Below are positions 1 through 9,324 of a stretch of 27,101 nucleotides of DNA, piece after piece. A program made the position numbers and the translations under genes. Position 1 is the stretch's first letter. Each line of letters begins with the position of its first letter. Where the stretch lies: the IMG/VR virus record IMGVR_UViG_3300030380_001076, positions 10,716 to 37,816 of that record; one strand, written 5' to 3'. Below the pieces are notes generated by a model, which saw nothing but the letters and a program-made list of their open reading frames with translations, ran no database searches and was not told the origin of the DNA. The stretch is from a virus.

Positions 1-30
1 GTCTTCGGTTACAGTTTTACTTAAAGTCAT
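1..30 (-). CDS. Start of an unidentified gene, cut by the left edge
   Basis: Only ten codons are present (MTLSKTVTED), starting with an ATG at position 30 and running off the window. A GGAG ribosome binding site sits 9 bases upstream, in the 17-base gap after the tail fibre stop. In T7-like genomes the genes after the fibre usually encode lysis or terminase proteins, but ten residues are too few to assign one. The start call rests on the ribosome binding site and the tight spacing. Confidence 0.6.
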   Translation of the reverse strand, partial: MTLSKTVTED

Positions 31-51
31 TGTTTATATTCTCCGTATTAA
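31..51 (-). promoter_or_regulatory. Weak candidate phage-RNAP promoter (degenerate copy)
   Basis: Minus-strand TTAATACGGAGAATATAAACA keeps the TAATAC block and the ATAA block at the same spacing as the two good promoter copies at 16640-16660 and 25112-25133. It matches 13 of the 17 positions upstream of the presumed start site. The central block (GGAGA instead of CCACC) and the +1 base (A instead of G) differ. The GGAG is also the ribosome binding site of the next gene and the TAA is the fibre stop codon, so the likeness may be coincidental. Confidence 0.25.
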
Positions 52-2654
52 CTATCTGTGAAGTAGGTAAAGGTTGTTGCAATAGCTATGTTAGATTGGG
101 AAGCTTCTTTCTCTAACCTGATTTGGTCATCGTTTGAAATAATACCATTTATAACACTATACCTATTATCTGATTGGGTCATTTTACCTATATATAATTG
201 GGCAGAATTAGATGCGGCAGTCCAAACATATGTTGCATTACCATCTGGCCCAGTGCCATCTCTTGTTCTAAGAGAACGCCCCATAAATATACCGTGGCAA
301 ATATGAGAAGGAGTAAATGGAAGTTGTCCTTGACCAGAAGCAGTTAAGACATCTACTGCCGCCCCTGCCGACCTACCACCGTCAGAAACATAAGTACCCC
401 CACTACCAGTTCCAGCACCATCACCTATAGTCACAGTTACCATGCGGCCAACTTTTACATACTTACAAGTATCTAAATTACTACCTGTTAGTCCTACTTG
501 GAAAGTGCCTTCTTCGTAGTCGTCAAGCTCGTTAGATGCACTATTTGCTCCGATACGAAGTCCACCAGAAGTAAGATACATTACGTTGGTAGAACCAGCA
601 CGGAATGTCATTGTGTCTGTACTGTGGCTGTATTGAATCTCACCAGCATCGTGGTCTTCTGGGTCACCAAAGTTGATAATATTGTTACTGCTATTTGGAC
701 TAGCAAACTGAAGAAGTACCGTAGCATTATCTTCAATAAATAGTTCACCTTGAGGGGATACTCCACTATCTCCCTCTGATATCATAACCTTTGCGCCAGT
801 TTGACCTTCAACCGATGGGCCGATTCTAAGATTATCGTTAGTCCGTGGAATATCAATACCAGTGCTATCAAGGCGTATTTGTGTCATGGACGCCGCACCA
901 GCTTCAGTGCCATTTTGTGCAGTCCTAAGTTCTATTATTCCATCTTCTTGACCGTTTGTTGGGTCACCAATCTGTGCGCCTACAACAGCATAAAGAGTTT
1001 CGTTAGATGCGGAGTCTTCGCCCATCATACGCATTGCGCCAATAAAATCATTAGCGGCAGGAGTTGGGCTATTTCTTTTTAAGTCAAACCTTGGCCCGGA
1101 AGCGGCGGCATCTCCTGTGTGTGTTAGAGTCACATCACCATCAGTTGTAACCGTAATCAGGTTGTGGTTATCAATACCTAAAGTAGAGAGAGAACCCCCA
1201 ACATCAGTAATATTAAACGTACCGTAGGCTACAATATCTACCGTGTCGCTAGTTGCGGCGGCTGTAGTTAGCGTAATACTTGTACCGTTAGTAGCTGTAA
1301 AGTCTGTCCCAGCTACAAGCTTCACACCGTTCAGATAAAAGTCTACATAACCACTATCGTAAGTAGCAGGGAATACGGTTGTTGAACCTGTGTAGCTTCC
1401 ACTAGATGTCCCAACTACATAACTATAACGTTGAGAAGTACCGTTGACGGATGAACCAGCATTAACAAAGCCAGTGCCATCGTAGACTTTCATCACATTG
1501 TTTGTGCTATCAAACCACAAGTCACCTGTAGTTGGACTAGCAGGGGCTGTTGCAGAGACAGAGTATGTATCTGCGAAGTTGTTTACATTCGTAAGGTTAG
1601 AGGCAACGGTGTTAATGTTGGTTGCCGCACCAGCCACCGTGTTGATGTTCGTAGCGTTGCCAGCTACAGATGTCACATTTGAATTATTAGATGCCACAGT
1701 GGATACATCTGAAGAAATGCCAGCTACTGTTGTTACATTTCCAGCTATGCCAGCTACTGTTGTTACATTAGATGACACTGCCGCTACTGTAGGAACGCTA
1801 GAAGAAATCCCTGAAACAGTGTTAATCTGGGAATCAATACCAGCGACTGTTGATACATTACTAGAAATACCAGCAACTGTAGTAACATCAGATATATTGT
1901 TACCGACTGCGTTTACGTTACTTATATTCTGAGCAACTGTATCAATTTCAGACACAGCTTCATTCAAGTCATCAGCCGCTGTCTCAATCTCAGAGATAGC
2001 TTCGTTAAGGTCATTCGCTACAGTCACCACATCAGCAATGTTAGTGGCTACTGTATTTACGCTAGAGATATTTGTAGCTACTGTACCAATGTCAGTAGCA
2101 TCCCCAGCCACTGAACTAACGTGTTGGGCAATCCCGGCCACTGTACTAACGTCTGACGAGATGCCAGCTACCGTGGTAATATTAGGAATGTTGGTAGAGA
2201 TAAACTGCTTGTTTACCGCATCTTGGTTGTCTACAGGGTCAGCAACATTGATGATGCGTTTATTACCAGCATCCCATCTGTTGTTAGCGTCAACCGTGAT
2301 AGCCTCGTTAGCAATGTCGATGGCCTCTTGTGCCATGAAAAAGCCCTGCTCAGAGTCAGTATCAAGGTCAGCTTCCTTAAACACTGAGCCAGCCGCATAG
2401 TCCACTAGGCGTGAAGTTTGGCTGGTTGCTCTAGAGATAAAGATAGAGTGACCGTTTGGTGGGTTACCAAGAGGGGACGAACCTTGAGAAAAGTCAATGA
2501 TTGTACCCCCTGTGGTCACTTTGAAGTGCGTATTTAGGGTTTTTGTTACACCATTGACTTTCACGATTAAGTCGGCTTCATCCCTGTATGAAAAACCGAT
2601 GGCAAAGGTAGGGGTACTACCGTCACCGTTTGTTCTTGTAATCGCAAAAGACAT
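48..2654 (-). CDS. Tail fibre protein (T7 gp17-like N-terminus)
   Basis: An 868-residue receptor-binding fibre; T7 gp17 has 553. Residues 1-115 match the T7 tail fibre N-terminal domain that attaches the fibre to the tail: a FAIGFSY beta-module, then SRLVDYAAGS and a helical AQEAIDIANEA segment. Residues 157-360 are about 18 copies of a ten-residue unit ending in TVAG, interrupted at about 215-242 by two 14-residue DLNEA[IV]SEI repeats that look like coiled coil. Residues 422-480 hold a second beta-module (VDFYLNGVKL...DFTATNGTSITL). The C-terminal 350 residues are Gly/Ser/Thr-rich beta sequence with a DYEEGTF motif often seen in phage tail proteins, and probably determine host specificity. 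I see no S74 chaperone peptidase. An AAGGA ribosome binding site lies 10 bases before the ATG, which directly follows the gp16-like stop. Confidence 0.93.
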   Translation of the reverse strand: MSFAITRTNGDGSTPTFAIGFSYRDEADLIVKVNGVTKTLNTHFKVTTGGTIIDFSQGSSPLGNPPNGHSIFISRATSQTSRLVDYAAGSVFKEADLDTDSEQGFFMAQEAIDIANEAITVDANNRWDAGNKRIINVADPVDNQDAVNKQFISTNIPNITTVAGISSDVSTVAGIAQHVSSVAGDATDIGTVATNISSVNTVATNIADVVTVANDLNEAISEIETAADDLNEAVSEIDTVAQNISNVNAVGNNISDVTTVAGISSNVSTVAGIDSQINTVSGISSSVPTVAAVSSNVTTVAGIAGNVTTVAGISSDVSTVASNNSNVTSVAGNATNINTVAGAATNINTVASNLTNVNNFADTYSVSATAPASPTTGDLWFDSTNNVMKVYDGTGFVNAGSSVNGTSQRYSYVVGTSSGSYTGSTTVFPATYDSGYVDFYLNGVKLVAGTDFTATNGTSITLTTAAATSDTVDIVAYGTFNITDVGGSLSTLGIDNHNLITVTTDGDVTLTHTGDAAASGPRFDLKRNSPTPAANDFIGAMRMMGEDSASNETLYAVVGAQIGDPTNGQEDGIIELRTAQNGTEAGAASMTQIRLDSTGIDIPRTNDNLRIGPSVEGQTGAKVMISEGDSGVSPQGELFIEDNATVLLQFASPNSSNNIINFGDPEDHDAGEIQYSHSTDTMTFRAGSTNVMYLTSGGLRIGANSASNELDDYEEGTFQVGLTGSNLDTCKYVKVGRMVTVTIGDGAGTGSGGTYVSDGGRSAGAAVDVLTASGQGQLPFTPSHICHGIFMGRSLRTRDGTGPDGNATYVWTAASNSAQLYIGKMTQSDNRYSVINGIISNDDQIRLEKEASQSNIAIATTFTYFTDS
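1575..2186 (-). repeat. Ten-residue (30-base) tandem repeat in the tail fibre
   Basis: Fibre residues 157-360 repeat a ten-residue unit, roughly I-S-S-N-V-x-T-V-A-G, for example ISSDVSTVAG, IAGNVTTVAG and ATNINTVAG. At DNA level this is a degenerate 30-base period with recurrent gcaactgt/gccactgt-like words on the plus strand. Two 14-residue coiled-coil-like units interrupt it at residues 215-242. The repeat probably forms an extended trimeric shaft, and copy number may vary between relatives. Confidence 0.85.
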
Positions 2655-5600
2655 TTAATTATTTCCTTGAAACATTATGTTAGGGACATAGTTCTGCCCT
2701 GATTTGTTGAGTTCACTCCGTCTTACCGCTTCACGATAAATGTCAAGCATACCCTGCTCTTTCATAAGCCTGATAAATGCTTGCTCTCTTACCAGATTAA
2801 GTGTTCGTTTTACTTCACGTTCTGCAAAGCCTACGTCTGATGCTGTACCCATAGGTAGGTTCATTAGACTACCCACACGTTCAACTACACCAGCCTCACG
2901 AGTGTACTTCATCCACCTATCATACAGAGACTCCTGACCATCTCTGGTTTTCTCTTTGCGTAAGTCATAGCCGGGAAGATATTTGTTCTCGTAAGGTGCA
3001 GTAAAGTGTGTGTCACCTACTTGTGCTAGGCGGTATAGAAACTGTTCTACCTTGAGTTCAGATTCAGACATACCACGTTTGCGTTCCTCGTTGGTAATAC
3101 GGTCAAAGTAAATTAGGTTTTGCATTGGGTTGGATAACCGTCTTGGGTTACCTAGTGCCGTATATTGTTTAGGAACTAATGGGTCATCAGGGTTTACACG
3201 CTGACGTATAAACTGCTCCAGTGTTGCCGGGTCACCAAGGACGGGATTGTCCAGCATCTGTATTTTGTAGAGCGTGTTAGGTACAAAGGTCTGCACCTTC
3301 TGCCCAATCACTTTAATGATTTGGTCAGAGCTTTCTGGGTCACTAGCATCTTCAAACGCTTTAATTATAGCATCAACACCTGATGCCAAGTTAGCGTCAC
3401 GAATAGACTGTGTGATTGAACCCAGAGCCAACGCTGACATACGAAAGGCTTGTTCATAAGCTGTATCGTCAACCCGTTCACCCTGCTCTTTGCGATACAT
3501 CAATGTCTCGTAACGCTCCAAAGCATTAACGATAATTTTGATGGGTGTCGCAAACGGGTCTAGGTTACGATAACTAAAGGTACTACCATCGTTGAAACGG
3601 ATAGTGTACGGCTCTAGCTCACCAGCGTTTTCTGCTTGTCTACGCTGTTTGTAATCTTGGCCTAACGAACCTGTGATGTTACCTGTGGCGTACAGAGAGA
3701 ACACTGAGCCAGCAATCGCATATGACGCTAGAGCTTCGCCTTGTGCCCTTATCTGACGTAGCTCACCATTCTTTCCTCTTAGGTCATTCATAAACTTAGG
3801 GGAGATAAGATTTAGCCCAGCCGTAAGTCTAAGACCTTCTTCAAATACACGAACAGGTGTACGGAAGAACAATTGCCCTGCAAGTCGCATTACTGGGTTT
3901 CTATTAACAAAACCTTCGTAACCCTTTGCGAACTGTGAAACAGCACCTTCACCAGAGAAGTCACGCTTAAACAACACATCCTGCACATAATCCTTACCAC
4001 CTTTATTTGTGGCTGTAAGAAATGCAGATTGATTGTTGTCAAGTTCATCCTTGATAAAGTTTTCTAGCTTCTTACCAGAAAGACCACGAGAGATGCCATC
4101 ATCACGGAGAACATCAATAGCGTTAGGTTCAGGTGAGTAGCCTTCATCAACAGCTTCTTTAACTTTTTTAGCAACATAAGCATCTAGTTTTGTCTTTGAC
4201 ATCTTCTTGGCAATACCGTCTTCCATAGCTCCGGCTGTTGCCTGACCGACTAGAAATGCCCGGTAGTGAATCTGCTCAAAGTAAGCATCAGATGCCAGAA
4301 GAAGCCTAGGGAAGAAACGTATAACACCCCCCACGGGAATGGGGATACGTCTGCCAGCAACCGTCAAGTTCTTAGGAATTGTGTTGTAACCCTCTATAAA
4401 CTTAGATGAGTCGCCTGTAAGCATGGAGCGTTCATATTTCCATGCTGAGATAGCTGACCTCAAGGCTGTGCCTTGCATTGATAAGATAGAAGAATACTCA
4501 GCCATCAACGCTCTACCAGATGCTCGACTCAACCCACTCTTCATAAAGTTGTTGAGAAGTGGCTTGTAGACCATCTTGGCAATAGAAGGAACGATGTTCA
4601 CAATCACAGTGGATGGTGAGAACACAAAGCTAATCATAATCTCGTTCATAACTTTGATAGGCTTGTTTATGGCATTATAGATACCTGACATACCTTCACG
4701 CTTGAACTCAGCGTTCTTGAACTCTAGCTCTTTTGTGTCCTTCTGTTTCTTCAGAGTGATATACTCTGGTATGTCACCACGCTGTCTGGCGGCTTCAATC
4801 TTGACATTCAGGTCACGGATTTCTTGTTTTGCTTCAAACTTAGCTACCTTGTCCTTGACCAGACTTTCAAATTGCTTTTGTGCATCTGTTCGTGACAGCC
4901 CTTGTTTACGAAGGCTCTTTACAGTTACACCTCGTAGGTCACCTGTGTTGATACCCTCTTGTCGTGCCCGAAGACGCTGACCAGTTACGGTTGATAGGGC
5001 GGCATCAAGCTGGTCAATAGGTGTAATTACCTCATCAATCTTGTCAATCTCATCAGCTATTTTTTGTGCTTCTTCACCTACCTTTGTTTTTTGTAACTCA
5101 ATAAGGTTGGCTACTCGTGCCTTTAGTACAGTAGCAGTTTGGTTTGTTACAACCTCAAGTGCCTGACTTTGACCATCTGTTAGGTCTGTCTTCAGAAGAT
5201 AATCAACAAACTCATCGTTGTTTTTAATAGCGGCTTTTGTAAGTAGCTCCTTGATGGGAGCAATCGTTTCCACCAGTTCAGTCATGTTCTGAACGCCATC
5301 GTCACCAACAGCGGCAACTTTCCCGGCAGGAACTGTCGTCTTAATCTTTTTAACTACAGCATCCATAGTGGTGCGGAGTCTGCCAGCCGGAGTGTTAGAG
5401 GCTAATTTTTCTACATCCGTCATCTCTGGAAGCTCGTCTACCAGCTTTGGTAATGCTTCAGTCTTAGGTGTGACATCTTTCTTCTTAGCCGCACGAACAG
5501 CCTGTACTTTTTTTACACCAGCCGTTACACCACCACCTAGAACTCCACCTGTGGCAAAGCCAATCAAGCCAGCGGTAGCCGCTTCTCCGGCATCAATGTC

Positions 5601-6224
5601 CTCACCAGTTACAGATGTTTCTACTACCTGTCTGTTGATGTTGTCAGCCGTTGCATAAACACCACCTTCAATACCAGCAATAACACCACCCTTGATGGAC
5701 TGTCTTAATAGAGACTTAACCCCTGCTTTAGTAGCCGCCTTTCCACCTTGAGAAGCGGCTGTGCCAAGACCAAAAGTTGTGATACCAATATATGTAGTAA
5801 AATCTTTTAGTACGCCATTAAAGAAACGCCCTGTGCCATTCCAAGACAGCCCTAAGTCATCATAAGACTCCATCATGTAGAGGAACGCACGTTTTTGACT
5901 ATCAGTCGCACCAGAGATACGAGCCGCATCTAAGGTCATTCCCGGTAGATTGTAATTAAACCAACCCATAGCTTCGATGCCATACTTTGCGTATTGTTCA
6001 TCTGTCAATGGTTCAGCGTATTTACTTTCGTTCATCTCATGTAAGACTTTTGATGCCGCTACAAAATCACGGTCATTGATAAGGTCTTCATCATAAAGAG
6101 TAGCATCGGATGGGTTACTATAGGTTTGATTGAACCCACCCGTGTTAGTTTGTTGTGGCTGTGTTGAGAATGATGGTTGGGTATCCCCAGCATTTGACCT
6201 AATAAAGTCAGAGTATGTACCCAT
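2655..6224 (-). CDS. Internal core protein, T7 gp16-like, without a transglycosylase domain
   Basis: A 1189-residue virion core protein; T7 gp16 has 1318. By analogy it is ejected with the genome and helps form the channel across the envelope. Its place (between gp15-like and fibre genes), its length, and the C-terminal half with a GEALASYAIAGSVFSLY hydrophobic stretch support the call. Gly/Ala-rich segments near residues 145-240 (for example AATAGLIGFATGGVLGGG) could insert in membrane. The N-terminus is a low-complexity Q/T/S stretch followed by a conserved-looking helical region (YGIEAMGWFNYNLP), and I see no lytic transglycosylase motif there. Start choice: a GTG at 6233 is possible, but the ATG at 6224 has AAAGG 8 bases upstream and is preferred. 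Confidence 0.88.
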   Translation of the reverse strand: MGTYSDFIRSNAGDTQPSFSTQPQQTNTGGFNQTYSNPSDATLYDEDLINDRDFVAASKVLHEMNESKYAEPLTDEQYAKYGIEAMGWFNYNLPGMTLDAARISGATDSQKRAFLYMMESYDDLGLSWNGTGRFFNGVLKDFTTYIGITTFGLGTAASQGGKAATKAGVKSLLRQSIKGGVIAGIEGGVYATADNINRQVVETSVTGEDIDAGEAATAGLIGFATGGVLGGGVTAGVKKVQAVRAAKKKDVTPKTEALPKLVDELPEMTDVEKLASNTPAGRLRTTMDAVVKKIKTTVPAGKVAAVGDDGVQNMTELVETIAPIKELLTKAAIKNNDEFVDYLLKTDLTDGQSQALEVVTNQTATVLKARVANLIELQKTKVGEEAQKIADEIDKIDEVITPIDQLDAALSTVTGQRLRARQEGINTGDLRGVTVKSLRKQGLSRTDAQKQFESLVKDKVAKFEAKQEIRDLNVKIEAARQRGDIPEYITLKKQKDTKELEFKNAEFKREGMSGIYNAINKPIKVMNEIMISFVFSPSTVIVNIVPSIAKMVYKPLLNNFMKSGLSRASGRALMAEYSSILSMQGTALRSAISAWKYERSMLTGDSSKFIEGYNTIPKNLTVAGRRIPIPVGGVIRFFPRLLLASDAYFEQIHYRAFLVGQATAGAMEDGIAKKMSKTKLDAYVAKKVKEAVDEGYSPEPNAIDVLRDDGISRGLSGKKLENFIKDELDNNQSAFLTATNKGGKDYVQDVLFKRDFSGEGAVSQFAKGYEGFVNRNPVMRLAGQLFFRTPVRVFEEGLRLTAGLNLISPKFMNDLRGKNGELRQIRAQGEALASYAIAGSVFSLYATGNITGSLGQDYKQRRQAENAGELEPYTIRFNDGSTFSYRNLDPFATPIKIIVNALERYETLMYRKEQGERVDDTAYEQAFRMSALALGSITQSIRDANLASGVDAIIKAFEDASDPESSDQIIKVIGQKVQTFVPNTLYKIQMLDNPVLGDPATLEQFIRQRVNPDDPLVPKQYTALGNPRRLSNPMQNLIYFDRITNEERKRGMSESELKVEQFLYRLAQVGDTHFTAPYENKYLPGYDLRKEKTRDGQESLYDRWMKYTREAGVVERVGSLMNLPMGTASDVGFAEREVKRTLNLVREQAFIRLMKEQGMLDIYREAVRRSELNKSGQNYVPNIMFQGNN

Positions 6225-6235
6225 TTCATTCACCT

Positions 6236-8299
6236 TTAATTATTTGCAGACATAAACTGCTCAACAAGTTTCTCAATAGCGACTTCGCCTGTCTTATCAG
6301 CACTATCAATACCGCCAAATCTAAAGCTACTATCGTCTTGGACACCAAGAACCTGTGCAATAATTTCTTGCACTAAGTCTTCGTTCATGTCTCTGCCTTC
6401 TAACAGCTTATTTATTTCAGCTATTTGATTTTCGTTTAAGTTAATTGACTGACTTCCAACATCTAACTGTTCATCTCTATTTAGAGGTAAACTTGCAACC
6501 CTATTGGACTCAGCTAAATCTGCGTCAGCTTTTGCTTTAGCCTCTTCACCAGCTTTGATAAAGCCATCAATACGGTCTGCATCAAGAGGGTCTTCAGGGT
6601 CAAGGATACGGAAGTTATCATTATTATTTGGGTCACCACCCAAGAAGACACCGTAAGTATTATCACCAAGCTTGTAAGTACGATTTGTTTCAAACTCTTG
6701 TGCTTGTGGTGTTTGTCCTGATGGGACAGCCAAATTAACTAGCTCATTAAATTCTTCACGAGCTACAGCGTTTGCTCTATCTAAGAACTCATCTTTCTGT
6801 GCTGTAGGTAGTTCTTGTCCGGGGTTTTCTTTCTGCCACCTACGATATAGGCGAGAGAACTCCCGGTTAAATGTTTGTGTAACCTCAAGCTCCAAGTCCA
6901 AATTGTTTTCAAACTTGAGAAGCCCTGCATCAATCTTAGTTCGCATAAAGTTGGATACACGCTTACCAATGTTAGCTCCAAAGAAGTCCTGTGTGTCTTT
7001 GTCACGAAGAATAGAGAAGCCTTTTTCAGCATCTTCTAGTCCTGCCTTAACAAGTTCAGCGTGTTCAGGACGGATAGACTGCCCATCAATGTAGGTTCTT
7101 AGCTGTGCCATTGAAGGCGTTTGTCCTGCTTCCATACCCATCCATGTAAAGTCACCACTTTCATATGCAGAGTTAATTTTATCTGCAAGGTTTTGAGCGT
7201 CTGTAGAGCTTTGCTGTGGGTCTAGTGTAGAGGTAAATTGCTTCCGTTCTGCATAGTCAAACAATTCAGGGTTATCTTTGTAATCTGCTAAGTTAATATC
7301 TTCGCCGTTAATTAACTTTTGGTTAATCTGGTTTTTTCCTGCTTCAACTTCTTGCCGTTCAGCTTCAGCCTTCACGATTTTGTTTTGATTCCATTTTTGA
7401 AATCTAGCAGAATCAATCTTACCCCGGTTCTCACTTAACTTAGCCGAAGTTAATTCGCCTTTTAGAAAAGGCATAGCTTCAATAATTTTTTCAGCAATAG
7501 GTTCTTTATCAGGGTTGTTAATGTCGTATTCGATTAACGCATCAACAATAAGCCCTTTACGCCCAGTTTTATCAAAAGAAGAAACCTCAGAATCAATAGC
7601 GGTGATGCCTTCGGTTACAAGCTGTAGAGTCTTTTCGTTAGAAAATTCACCAGCCAAATCTAGAAGATTAACAATTTTACCAGCGATTACTTTACCTTCA
7701 CGGTCACGAGTAATCCCATCTCGTTTAATTGCATGAGTCACACTCATTTCTTTGATGGCACGGTTTACACCATCTAACGCACCGCCCTGAGCAAACTCAA
7801 ATGAGTTTCCTGCATCATCTGTAGTGGCTTTTAGTGCTGACTGCTCAAGTTCATTATAGATGCCCTCAAGAGCATTTTTGTCCATAATGATGTCATCCCC
7901 AAGGGTTGACAGTCTTTCTTTTGCCATCGAATAGAATGAACTAGAGTTTTCTCCAGCAACAATCTTGGCAATTATGGCATCAGAAAGGTCAGCATAATGC
8001 TCTTTCAGTTGGATAGCGGTAATCACCCCATTCTCAGACTCAGCCACCATACGGCTTGCATGACCTTGGGCTTTCACTGTATCCAGAGCAATCTTTTCTT
8101 TTTCACGCTTTGCTTCAGCTTGTGCAGAAGCCTTTGCCCCTGCTTTCCCAAGGTTACCAAACGCATTAGCTAGTTGGTCAACGGCTGTATTTTTAGGGAT
8201 TGGTGGCGCACCTACATAAGCATCTATAGGACGGGCAGAAGAGATGCTAGTCTCACCTTGTCCCGGCAGATTGCCTATTGGCCTTCTTGGTTCTGCCAT
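6236..8299 (-). CDS. Internal virion core protein, T7 gp15-like
   Basis: A 687-residue protein; T7 gp15 has 747. It lies exactly between the gp14-like and gp16-like genes, where T7 encodes the middle protein of the internal core that is ejected into the cell with DNA. The sequence is mostly charged and helical with no recognisable catalytic motif. Residues 45-75 are rich in Ala, Lys and Glu and likely coiled coil, and a Q/E-rich helical stretch covers about 310-330. I assign it by position, size and composition more than by motif. The stop is just before the ribosome binding site of the gp16-like gene. Confidence 0.83.
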   Translation of the reverse strand: MAEPRRPIGNLPGQGETSISSARPIDAYVGAPPIPKNTAVDQLANAFGNLGKAGAKASAQAEAKREKEKIALDTVKAQGHASRMVAESENGVITAIQLKEHYADLSDAIIAKIVAGENSSSFYSMAKERLSTLGDDIIMDKNALEGIYNELEQSALKATTDDAGNSFEFAQGGALDGVNRAIKEMSVTHAIKRDGITRDREGKVIAGKIVNLLDLAGEFSNEKTLQLVTEGITAIDSEVSSFDKTGRKGLIVDALIEYDINNPDKEPIAEKIIEAMPFLKGELTSAKLSENRGKIDSARFQKWNQNKIVKAEAERQEVEAGKNQINQKLINGEDINLADYKDNPELFDYAERKQFTSTLDPQQSSTDAQNLADKINSAYESGDFTWMGMEAGQTPSMAQLRTYIDGQSIRPEHAELVKAGLEDAEKGFSILRDKDTQDFFGANIGKRVSNFMRTKIDAGLLKFENNLDLELEVTQTFNREFSRLYRRWQKENPGQELPTAQKDEFLDRANAVAREEFNELVNLAVPSGQTPQAQEFETNRTYKLGDNTYGVFLGGDPNNNDNFRILDPEDPLDADRIDGFIKAGEEAKAKADADLAESNRVASLPLNRDEQLDVGSQSINLNENQIAEINKLLEGRDMNEDLVQEIIAQVLGVQDDSSFRFGGIDSADKTGEVAIEKLVEQFMSANN

Positions 8300-8312
8300 G
8301 TCTCGTCCTCTC

Positions 8313-8852
8313 TTATGTTATATCAAATGTGTCGTTGAACCAGCTATCAAATGACTCAGCCGCCGAACCTGTCATATTACTTGCACCTACATTGAGTGCA
8401 GTAGCCAAGAAGCTGGGTGCTTGTGGTGTTGGTAAACTTGTCATCCTAGCTACCATTGTATTGACAGCCTTTGTGTTTTGGTCACGGATGCTTTCCATTA
8501 TGCTGTCGTAAGACTTATCATCTCTAACCTTCATTTCACCTTCTTTGAAGGCAATAGCACGTTGTTGTGCTTTGACAGAGTTACCACCAACATTACCTTC
8601 CCCAGCCATTGTTTGAGCCGTAGAAGCCATCTCCATTGCGGCTCGTGACCTATCGACACTTCGTTGCGAAAACCTATCGGCTTGCTCACGGGTTTGTCTA
8701 AGAAGAATGGCTTGGTCAATCGCTAGTGCAGATTTAGCTGAAGCTGTTGCCGCCTGATTTCTTAGCCCTGTCATTCTGTAGTTTGCTTCACCTTGGGCGT
8801 ATCCTGCTCCAATTTGCATACCACTGGTAATCATGGCTGTTGGCGTACACAT
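8313..8852 (-). CDS. Internal virion protein, T7 gp14-like
   Basis: A 179-residue protein beginning MCTPTAMITSG; T7 gp14 (196 residues) begins with the similar MCWMAAIPIA and has the same helical Ala/Gln/Arg-rich body. In T7 this ejected protein forms the pore in the outer membrane. Visible features are an N-terminal small-residue segment (residues 5-20), a long amphipathic helix rich in Q, R and A (about 30-110), and a Gly/Ser/Ala C-terminus. It starts 2 bases after the gp13-like stop and precedes the gp15-like gene, the T7 order. Confidence 0.85.
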   Translation of the reverse strand: MCTPTAMITSGMQIGAGYAQGEANYRMTGLRNQAATASAKSALAIDQAILLRQTREQADRFSQRSVDRSRAAMEMASTAQTMAGEGNVGGNSVKAQQRAIAFKEGEMKVRDDKSYDSIMESIRDQNTKAVNTMVARMTSLPTPQAPSFLATALNVGASNMTGSAAESFDSWFNDTFDIT

Positions 8853-8854
8853 TT

Positions 8855-9313
8855 CTAAGCTTCCTTAATTAGCAAGTGAAAATCTTCACCGCCTTGTTTG
8901 TAAATTTTATCTGTATCTACAGTAAATCCATTCCATCTAAGCCAGCGAATACTTTTCTTATTTGTTTTATGAACGAGGTTGTAAACGTATTTGTAAGGTG
9001 AACTAACTTGCTCTACCCAATGTTTCGATAGTTTAAGAAAGTCTTTCCGTAACTCATTTAGTTCATCTGATGCTAATAGCCATATAACACCAGCATCTTT
9101 GTCATCAGGTGACTGTGAGCAACCAAACATCAATACAACCTGTTCGTTACTATTTAGTCCCGAATAGACCACACTGTTAGGCAGATTAAAACCAAGGCTT
9201 AATGCTTCGTATGGGGTGTGTCCTACAGACTTAACTTCCAGCAAATCTATCTGCCTTAGTTTTGGTGCTAAATACATAGCATCCATAGGGTGAGCCTCAA
9301 CGATTTTTAACAT
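8855..9313 (-). CDS. T7 gp13-like protein (GNAT-fold-like, DUF2833 type)
   Basis: A 152-residue protein in the T7 gene 13 position. It shares with gp13 the pattern YKYVYNLVHKTNKKSIRWLR followed by GF, and an ending of the type DFHLLI. The family resembles GNAT acetyltransferases in fold, but T7 gp13 has no known enzymatic role and affects virion assembly and infectivity. I see no clear acetyl-CoA-binding R/Q-x-x-G-x-G/A loop, so a structural role is more likely than catalysis. AAGG lies 9 bases upstream of the ATG. Confidence 0.78.
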   Translation of the reverse strand: MLKIVEAHPMDAMYLAPKLRQIDLLEVKSVGHTPYEALSLGFNLPNSVVYSGLNSNEQVVLMFGCSQSPDDKDAGVIWLLASDELNELRKDFLKLSKHWVEQVSSPYKYVYNLVHKTNKKSIRWLRWNGFTVDTDKIYKQGGEDFHLLIKEA

Positions 9314-9324
9314 TTAATTTAACC

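Noticed and set aside
1498-1932. Plus-strand open frame of 144 residues opposite the tail fibre
   Set aside because: It is the antisense of the fibre's TVAG repeat; its Val/Thr/Ala periodicity mirrors the repeat, it has no ribosome binding site and no neighbour on the plus strand.
1575-2186. Regular 30-base repeats as a possible CRISPR array
   Set aside because: The repeats are degenerate, contiguous, have no unique spacers and encode the fibre shaft in frame.
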